Virus record (IMG/VR): IMGVR_UViG_3300030450_003131
Location: 1-34,112 of that record
Reading direction: 5' to 3' (one strand)
Source: a virus
Length of the DNA stretch: 34,112 nt
Shown in pieces: positions 29,684-34,112 of the stretch. Below the pieces are notes generated by a model. It was not told the DNA's origin, made no database searches, and saw nothing but the letters and a program-made list of their open reading frames with translations. The stretch's first letter is position 1; each line of letters starts with the position of its first letter. A program made the translations under genes and the position numbers.

Positions 29684-30337
29684 ATGTGGCAATTTAACAC
29701 CATAACAGATGCATTTGAATTTTATTACGATAAAATAGATTCACAACCTCATTCAGAAGAAACAGGTACAAAAGCTCTATATAACCAAATGTTCACGATT
29801 TTAGATACTTCTAAAAAAATAATAACAACACCTTATAGAAAATTTAAGGTAGATTATGCTGAATTAGAATGGAATTGGTATTTGTCACAAAACAGATGTG
29901 CAAAAGACATAGCTAAAGTCGCTTCTATTTGGTATAACCACATGGATGAAAGAGGATACGTAAATAGTAATTATGGTTGGCAATGGAATAGAAATGAACA
30001 AATTGAGTATGTAATTAGAGAACTTGAGAGAGATAAATATTCTAGACGAGCAGTATTAACTATTTATGATGGAAAAGAGCATCTTGAGTACTCTAAAGAT
30101 ACTCCTTGTACATTGTCGATACAATTTTACTTTACTCCTGATTCTGAAAGGTTAAATATGACAGTGATTATGAGAAGTAATGACCTTTGGTTTGGTTTTT
30201 GTAATGATGCTTATTGTTTTTTAAAATTACAAGAACTAATTTGCAATTATTTAGAATGCGAAACAGGATATTATATACATTTTGCACAAAATTTACACAT
30301 TTATGAACGACACTATAATAAGAATGGAAATATTTAA
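29684..30337 (+). CDS. dCMP hydroxymethylase-like protein (thymidylate synthase family)
   Basis: 217 aa, close to T4 gp42 and shorter than most thymidylate synthases. VNSNYGWQW (93-101) and YSRRAVLTIY (119-128) match T4 gp42. The catalytic Cys is C142 in TPCTLSIQFYF. MRSNDLWFGFCND (163-175) aligns with RSCDVFLGLPFN of E. coli thymidylate synthase, so D175 occupies the place of Asn177, which reads uracil; T4 gp42 also has Asp there to bind cytosine. His-x-Tyr (205-207) is kept. The enzyme would convert dCMP to 5-hydroxymethyl-dCMP using methylene-tetrahydrofolate. Plain thymidylate synthase is less likely but not excluded. Confidence 0.75.
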   Translation: MWQFNTITDAFEFYYDKIDSQPHSEETGTKALYNQMFTILDTSKKIITTPYRKFKVDYAELEWNWYLSQNRCAKDIAKVASIWYNHMDERGYVNSNYGWQWNRNEQIEYVIRELERDKYSRRAVLTIYDGKEHLEYSKDTPCTLSIQFYFTPDSERLNMTVIMRSNDLWFGFCNDAYCFLKLQELICNYLECETGYYIHFAQNLHIYERHYNKNGNI

Positions 30338-30647
30338 TAAGATTAGAGAATGGGCTGAAGATAAAGAAATCTTAGCCAAAGGAAATATAAAAACACAGTA
30401 TATTAAACTACAAGAAGAATGTGGTGAACTTGCTGAAGCTATTTTAAAAGAAGACCAAGTAGAAATTAGAGATGCAGTAGGAGATATTGTCATTGTTCTA
30501 ACTTCATTATCTGAAATGGCAGGGTTTAATATAGAAGCTGGAATTATGGAAGCATATTTCGAAATTCAAAACAGAAAAGGTAAAATAATTAATAACAATT
30601 TTGTAAAAAAACAAGAAAACGATGAGACGATACATTTCCCGCATTAA
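30324..30647 (+). CDS. MazG-like nucleotide pyrophosphohydrolase
   Basis: 107 aa from ATG 30324; in-frame ATGs further upstream lie inside the hydroxymethylase gene. The all-alpha NTPase core is present: IKLQEECGELAEAI (E31, E32, E35) and IRDAVGDIVIVL (D50, D54), binding Mg and the dNTP triphosphate. Such enzymes cut dNTP to dNMP plus pyrophosphate. In phages with hydroxymethylcytosine DNA a dCTPase of this superfamily (T4 gp56) keeps normal dCTP out; this gene may do the same (inference). It overlaps the upstream gene by 14 bases. Confidence 0.8.
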   Translation: MEIFNKIREWAEDKEILAKGNIKTQYIKLQEECGELAEAILKEDQVEIRDAVGDIVIVLTSLSEMAGFNIEAGIMEAYFEIQNRKGKIINNNFVKKQENDETIHFPH

Positions 30648-31047
30648 ATTAGATGATGGATTAAATAATTTAATATTAAACTCCAAAACAATTGGACATA
30701 TTGGAGAACAAGTATTTAAAAAATGGTTTAAGAGTAATTTTCATGACGAACAATTATTTAAACAGAAAGCGGATAGAGATTATCAAAAAATAGATTTTTC
30801 TGATGAGAAAGGTTACACGTATCAAGTAAAGACAACAACAAAAAAGTCTTATACGTTTAATTGTGAAAAGGAAAAAATTAAAACTCATTTAAAAGCAGAT
30901 TTTTACGTATTTATTCAACTTATTGATGAATATGCGTATATAGAACCTATAAAAACAGCAAAGGATGTAGAAGAAAAAATCAGAAGAAGTTTTTACAATG
31001 GAACGAGTTATATCAAGTCAAAAGACTTGCAACAATACGAGATATAA
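30622..31047 (+). CDS. PD-(D/E)XK nuclease-like protein
   Basis: 141 aa. GHIGEQVFKKWF (E29), then DYQKIDFSDEKGYTYQVKTT with D58 and Q68-V-K70, is the PD-(D/E)XK pattern with Gln in place of the second acid, as in some resolvases and restriction-type enzymes. A mixed alpha/beta tail follows. Possible jobs are branched-DNA resolution or attack on host DNA lacking the phage base modification. It overlaps both neighbours. Confidence 0.7.
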   Translation: MRRYISRIKLDDGLNNLILNSKTIGHIGEQVFKKWFKSNFHDEQLFKQKADRDYQKIDFSDEKGYTYQVKTTTKKSYTFNCEKEKIKTHLKADFYVFIQLIDEYAYIEPIKTAKDVEEKIRRSFYNGTSYIKSKDLQQYEI

Positions 31048-31300
31048 GGGACTGGACAACCCTATTATTTACGATCATTATTTACTAACATTATACGAAA
31101 TAGAAAATGGAACTCATGTTAGCGATATAACAAATATGTTAAAAGAATACGAAGAAAAGGAATTGTATTATGAATGTGCAGGAATATGGAGAGCACTTGA
31201 CCATTACCAATTTATTATCTTATATGCTTTAATAATTTATTATGATATCGATCACGTGACGAATATAAAAATAGAAAACTATGAAATTAAAGACTATTAA
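30998..31300 (+). CDS. Hypothetical 100-aa protein
   Basis: Begins MERVISSQKTCNNTRYKGLD, then helical segments, including YECAGIWRALDHYQF and a hydrophobic stretch IILYALIIYY. Acidic overall. It overlaps the nuclease gene by 50 bases and the DnaA-like gene by 20. No family recognised. Confidence 0.6.
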   Translation: MERVISSQKTCNNTRYKGLDNPIIYDHYLLTLYEIENGTHVSDITNMLKEYEEKELYYECAGIWRALDHYQFIILYALIIYYDIDHVTNIKIENYEIKDY

Positions 31301-31733
31301 AAAACTAGTAGAAGAAAGAACCAATATAAACCTCTTAATTCCAACTAGAAAACGAAAAGCAGTTTATGCTAGAGCAATCTACTTTAAATTAGCAAGAGAA
31401 AAGACCCACCTATCACTAAAACAAATAGGTGAATCATTAAATAAAGACCATGCAACAGTTCTACACTCCATCAATAATATATTTGAAGAGATAAAAAAGT
31501 ACGACTCAAGTCATTATTCCATCTACAAAGAACTACTTGGAACTGAAAAATTGCTACCAATGAATAAACGTTTTTTAATTCTTTCAAAAAAACACGAGGA
31601 TTTACAAGATAAACTTTTACATGAAAAATATGACAACATCATAGAAATTGTTAAAAGATTACCTGATAATAAGTTAGACGTCGCAGAAATTAGATTCAAA
31701 GCAATTGCGGATTTACTAGATAACAAAAATTAA
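31281..31733 (+). CDS. DnaA domain IV-like DNA-binding protein
   Basis: 150 aa. RKRKAVYARAIYFKLAREKT (23-42) and SLKQIGESLNKDHATVLHSI (45-64) match the DnaA C-terminal domain, which binds DnaA boxes through its basic helix-turn-helix; DHATVLHS is the family box (usually DHTTVLHA). No AAA ATPase domain is attached. The C-terminal 70 aa are helical and specific to this protein. It could mark the phage origin and recruit host replication proteins, or act as a repressor. Followed by a 120-base gap. Confidence 0.82.
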   Translation: MKLKTIKKLVEERTNINLLIPTRKRKAVYARAIYFKLAREKTHLSLKQIGESLNKDHATVLHSINNIFEEIKKYDSSHYSIYKELLGTEKLLPMNKRFLILSKKHEDLQDKLLHEKYDNIIEIVKRLPDNKLDVAEIRFKAIADLLDNKN

Positions 31734-31787
31734 CTTTAATTGTTATTTAAAAAAGGAAATCAATAATGATTTTTTTTAATTTTAATT

Positions 31788-31853
31788 GGAGGAGGAAATA
31801 CAGTTCATGCAGTTGAGCGATTCCCCTCGGAACTGAATATAGCAACAGTCAAC
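31788..31853 (+). promoter_or_regulatory. GC-rich structured leader before terminase: packaging site or mRNA element
   Basis: This 66-base non-coding stretch is much richer in G+C than the surrounding DNA. It holds GGAGGAGG (31788-31795), an inverted repeat CAGTTC (31801-31806) / GAACTG (31830-31835), and a nine-codon frame, ATG at 31807 to TGA at 31836. The site just upstream of the small terminase gene is a classical place for cos or pac sequences. Alternatives are a leader peptide or a hairpin controlling terminase synthesis. Confidence 0.4.
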
Positions 31854-32105
31854 ATGGCAGATAAAAGAAAGAACAACGGAGGTCACCCTAATTGTGGACG
31901 TAAATCCAAGGCCGAAGAATTGAAACTAGTAGAAAGATTAGGACCATTAGAAACAAAAGCATTTAAAGCTCTTAAAAAAGGAATTGAAGTAGGAGACTTT
32001 AAGTATGTACAACTGTTTTACCACTACTATGCTGGTAAACCTAAAGAATCAAAAGACATAACATTAAATACAGAACAACCCTTATTCACTTTAGATAAAG
32101 ATTAA
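31854..32105 (+). CDS. Terminase small subunit-like protein
   Basis: 83 aa. NGGHPNCGRKSKAEELKLVE followed by FKALKKGIEVGDFKYVQLFY HYYAGKPKE resembles the short DNA-recognition subunits seen before terminase large genes in Bacteroidetes phages. It has a basic N-terminal segment and then helices. Its stop overlaps the ATG of the large subunit by one base. The assignment is mostly by position plus recalled similarity. Confidence 0.65.
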   Translation: MADKRKNNGGHPNCGRKSKAEELKLVERLGPLETKAFKALKKGIEVGDFKYVQLFYHYYAGKPKESKDITLNTEQPLFTLDKD

Positions 32106-33274
32106 TGGACGACTTTATTGTAACAACTGCAATTAAGAAACTGTACAAATTAAAGAAGAGAAAGAGAATAGTTCAAGGAGGTACGTCAGCAGGCAAGACC
32201 TTTGGTATTCTTCCTATATTGATAGATACAGCTATTAGGCAACCTGGTATAGAGATATCTGTGGTGAGTGAGTCTATACCTCATTTGAGAAGAGGTGCCC
32301 TAAAAGACTTCCTAAAGATTATGGTATTGACAGGGAGGTTTATAGACCACCAGTTTAATAAGTCTATATTGAAATATACTTTTACTAATAAGAGTTATAT
32401 AGAGTTCTTTAGTATAGAGTCTGCTGACAAGCTTAGAGGAGCGAGACGAAATATACTATATGTCAATGAAGCTAATAACATACCCTTTGATGCCTATAAC
32501 CAATTAGCTATAAGGACCTCCAATACTATATGGATAGACTTCAACCCTACCTCTAGCTTTTGGGCTCATACAGAATTAAAGAACCAAGATGATACAGATT
32601 TCTTAAAGCTAACTTATAAAGACAACGAGGCACTCTCTGATGCCATTGTCAAAGATATAGAGAAAGCTAAAGGGAAAGCCTTAACCTCCAATTACTGGAA
32701 AAATTGGTGGACAGTATATGGACTAGGAGAAGTAGGAGCTCTAGAAGGAGCCTGCATCAAAGATTGGTATAGTATGGCTCTCCCTGGTGAGGCAAGGTTG
32801 CTCTGTTATGGAATGGATTTCGGATATACCAATGACCCTACCACAGTGGTTGCTATGTACAAGTGGAACAATGCTTATGTCTTTGACGAAGTCCTATACA
32901 AAAAAGGACTCTTGAATAGTGGACTTTCATCTCTCTTGAAACAGGGGGACCATACTGAAATCATCTATGCGGATAGTGCAGAACCTAAGTCAATAGCGGA
33001 ACTTTGTTCTTATGGGCATACTGTATTACCATGCCAAAAAGGCAAGGACAGCATAGTGTACGGTATCAACCTCCTTAATCAGCAAGAATTATATATAACA
33101 CCTAAGTCTGTTAATTTAATTAAAGAGTTGCAGAATTATATTTGGATGGTTAATAAGGATGGGACGACCTTAAATAGACCTATTGATAACTATAATCATT
33201 GTATTGACGCAATGCGGTACGCGATTACCTCCCAGCTGGCTAACCCAGGGCACGGAGAATATCATATTTACTAA
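32105..33274 (+). CDS. Terminase large subunit
   Basis: 389 aa. The N-terminal ATPase has Walker A GGTSAGKT (25-32) and Walker B ILYVNEAN (117-124, E122). The C-terminal RNase H-like nuclease has YGMDFGYTNDPTT (D238), IIYADSAEP (D290) and HCIDAMRYAI (D368). Together these pump and cut genomic DNA. The gene differs in base and codon use from its neighbours: 27 of 60 bases at 32761-32820 and 26 of 60 at 32821-32880 are G/C, against 10 and 11 of 60 in two samples from the portal gene, with AGG, CTC and ACC codons rarely used elsewhere. This suggests later acquisition or strong codon optimisation. Confidence 0.94.
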   Translation: MDDFIVTTAIKKLYKLKKRKRIVQGGTSAGKTFGILPILIDTAIRQPGIEISVVSESIPHLRRGALKDFLKIMVLTGRFIDHQFNKSILKYTFTNKSYIEFFSIESADKLRGARRNILYVNEANNIPFDAYNQLAIRTSNTIWIDFNPTSSFWAHTELKNQDDTDFLKLTYKDNEALSDAIVKDIEKAKGKALTSNYWKNWWTVYGLGEVGALEGACIKDWYSMALPGEARLLCYGMDFGYTNDPTTVVAMYKWNNAYVFDEVLYKKGLLNSGLSSLLKQGDHTEIIYADSAEPKSIAELCSYGHTVLPCQKGKDSIVYGINLLNQQELYITPKSVNLIKELQNYIWMVNKDGTTLNRPIDNYNHCIDAMRYAITSQLANPGHGEYHIY

Positions 33275-33340
33275 ACTTTCAGATTTTTTTATTGATTAGA
33301 TTGCACTTTTTTTAAAAAAAAACAGCATTTTATTTTTTTA

Positions 33341-33359
33341 TTAACAAATTTGTTTATAT
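33341..33359 (+). promoter_or_regulatory. Conserved phage promoter element, copy 3
   Basis: TTAACAAATTTGTTTATAT with the same T/A tract upstream and an A-rich leader downstream as copies 1 and 2. It opens the accessory operon that runs through the tRNA and the genome junction to the terminator at 1803. Confidence 0.75.
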
Positions 33360-33393
33360 ATTAGCTCTAACAAACAAACAAAAAACTAAAATC

Positions 33394-33621
33394 ATGACAA
33401 CAAAAGAAAAATTACAAGTACTAAAAAAAGCAAACGAAGTATTATTTAACAAACCACTTTTTGATTTTGACCTTGAAGTTGAAAACTTAAGTTTAGACGT
33501 AGAATTAGCTATAACTTTAGAAGCAGCTGTAAGACATATCAAAATGTTAGAAAACTTAAAAGATGCTTATAGAGACATGGAGAAAAAAAGAATTGCTATA
33601 GCGTTAAATAAATTATCATAA
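33394..33621 (+). CDS. Hypothetical helical protein, 75 aa
   Basis: First gene behind promoter copy 3. Begins TTKEKLQVLKKANEVLFNKP and is helical, with an acidic middle and a Lys-rich end. Family unknown. The promoter-proximal position suggests early expression and a possible host-takeover role. Confidence 0.6.
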   Translation: MTTKEKLQVLKKANEVLFNKPLFDFDLEVENLSLDVELAITLEAAVRHIKMLENLKDAYRDMEKKRIAIALNKLS

Positions 33622-33649
33622 TAAAACAAACAAACTAAAAACAAACACA

Positions 33650-33904
33650 ATGATGACAAAAATAGAAAATTTACCAGGAGGATTATTAATAAAAAAAGAA
33701 GTAGTAAAAACTTTTATAATAAAAGGTGAAGATGATAGAGGAGCAACATACACTGTATGTCAAATTAGTGAAAACTCAAGAAAAACAATAAAGTTAGAAG
33801 ATTCAATGTATGCTGAAAAATTTTACAGTTTAGAAGATGCTGAAATAGCAATGAAAAAAATATGTTGGAGAAATTTAATTAGACATGGAAATTCAGACTT
33901 TTAA
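33650..33904 (+). CDS. Hypothetical 84-aa protein
   Basis: Leader AAAACAAACACAATG. The N-terminal half alternates as strands (FIIKGEDDRGATYTVCQIS) and the C-terminal half is a helix containing SLEDAEIAMKKICWRNL. Two Cys. It ends nine bases before the tRNA. No family recognised. Confidence 0.6.
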   Translation: MMTKIENLPGGLLIKKEVVKTFIIKGEDDRGATYTVCQISENSRKTIKLEDSMYAEKFYSLEDAEIAMKKICWRNLIRHGNSDF

Positions 33905-33913
33905 AAAACAAAT

Positions 33914-33986
33914 TGCGAGTTGGAGAAGTGGTCATCTCGTGAGTCTCATAAACTCAAGGTCAGCGGTTCGAATCCGTTACTCGCAT
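33914..33986 (+). tRNA. tRNA with CAU anticodon (Met or Ile2)
   Basis: Complete cloverleaf: acceptor TGCGAGT/ACTCGCA, D stem GAGA/TCTC, anticodon stem TGAGT/ACTCA with loop CTCATAA, T stem AGCGG/CCGTT and loop TTCGAAT. The anticodon CAT is at 33947-33949. CCA is not encoded. Position 73 is T and the first pair is T-A, both unusual. The stem lacks the three G-C pairs of initiators, so it is an elongator Met tRNA or an Ile tRNA whose C34 is changed to lysidine to read AUA, a codon this genome uses heavily. Confidence 0.85.
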
Positions 33987-34007
33987 CTAACTTAAACACA
34001 AAACAAA

Positions 34008-34112
34008 ATGAGAAAATTACATTGGTACGAAACTTGGAAAATTGATGAAAATATAGAAGATGAAATATTAGAAGGAATCAATAAACTAATAAAACAAAAT
34101 AAAGAGTATAAA
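34008..34112 (+). CDS. Hypothetical 41-aa protein, 5' part (continues at base 1)
   Basis: ATG at 34008 after the leader AAACACAAAACAAAATG. The frame is open to the window end and continues at base 1 after the overlap is removed, ending at 120. The last base of the window differs from base 99 and would change Asn to Lys; it is best taken as an end-of-assembly artefact. Confidence 0.7.
   Translation, partial: MRKLHWYETWKIDENIEDEILEGINKLIKQNKEYK
34014..34111. repeat. Terminal direct repeat, right copy
   Basis: Identical to bases 1-98. Its presence inside a gene restored by circularisation supports a closed genome of about 34,013 bp. Confidence 0.93.

Noticed and set aside
33275-33320. Terminator directly after the large terminase gene
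   Set aside because: There are T and A runs (TTTTTTTAAAAAAAA) but no GC-containing stem, so I do not call a terminator there.

Overview
The window is a complete, circularly closed tailed-phage genome of about 34.0 kb. Bases 1-98 recur exactly at 34014-34111, so the ends overlap, and a small gene that starts at 34008 is finished by bases 1-120. The host is probably a member of the Bacteroidetes, most likely a flavobacterium. Reasons are the AT-rich DNA, A-rich start-codon leaders (AAAACAAAACAAAATG type) in place of Shine-Dalgarno sites, and a set of virion proteins of the kind I associate with Flavobacteriia phages (inference from memory, no search run). Every gene I can support is on the + strand. 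No integrase or repressor was recognised, so a lytic life style is likely.

Layout. (1) 33.3 kb through the junction to 1.8 kb: an accessory operon behind a conserved promoter, with small unknown proteins, a CAU tRNA and a SET-domain protein, closed by a strong terminator at 1803-1837. (2) 1.86-9.1 kb: tail genes (chaperone with a probable -1 frameshift at a run of nine T, tail-completion proteins, two large tail proteins, tape measure). (3) 9.2-16.3 kb: head genes (prohead protease, scaffold-like protein, major capsid protein, tail-tube-like protein, portal with a fused C-terminal domain, connector). (4) 16.4-18.1 kb: carbohydrate-binding-like fibre proteins. (5) 18.1-21.5 kb: host-envelope and lysis genes (small membrane proteins, exported cysteine-free thioredoxin-fold protein, outer-membrane-like barrel, M15 peptidase, 3TM holin, basic peptide). 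(6) 21.6-26.7 kb: NinG, ERF annealing protein, SSB-like protein, RecA-like ATPase, phage sigma factor, Cys-rich protein, metallophosphoesterase. (7) 26.8-31.7 kb: 5'-3' exonuclease, a T4-Agt-like glucosyltransferase, a dCMP-hydroxymethylase-like member of the thymidylate synthase family, a MazG-like pyrophosphatase, a PD-(D/E)XK nuclease and a DnaA domain IV-like initiator. (8) 31.8-33.3 kb: a GC-richer terminase module.

How it may work together. A phage sigma factor plus three nearly identical promoter-like elements (22101, 26725, 33341) suggests a phage-specific transcription programme. The hydroxymethylase carries Asp where dUMP enzymes carry Asn. Together with the Agt-like transferase and the MazG-like enzyme this suggests genomic cytosine converted to glucosylated 5-hydroxymethylcytosine, with the PD-(D/E)XK nuclease possibly attacking unmodified DNA. 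No DNA polymerase is encoded, so replication probably uses the host polymerase recruited by the DnaA-like protein. The most notable items are the base-modification cassette, the SET protein, the dual-coded frameshift region, the repeated promoter and the exported-protein cluster.
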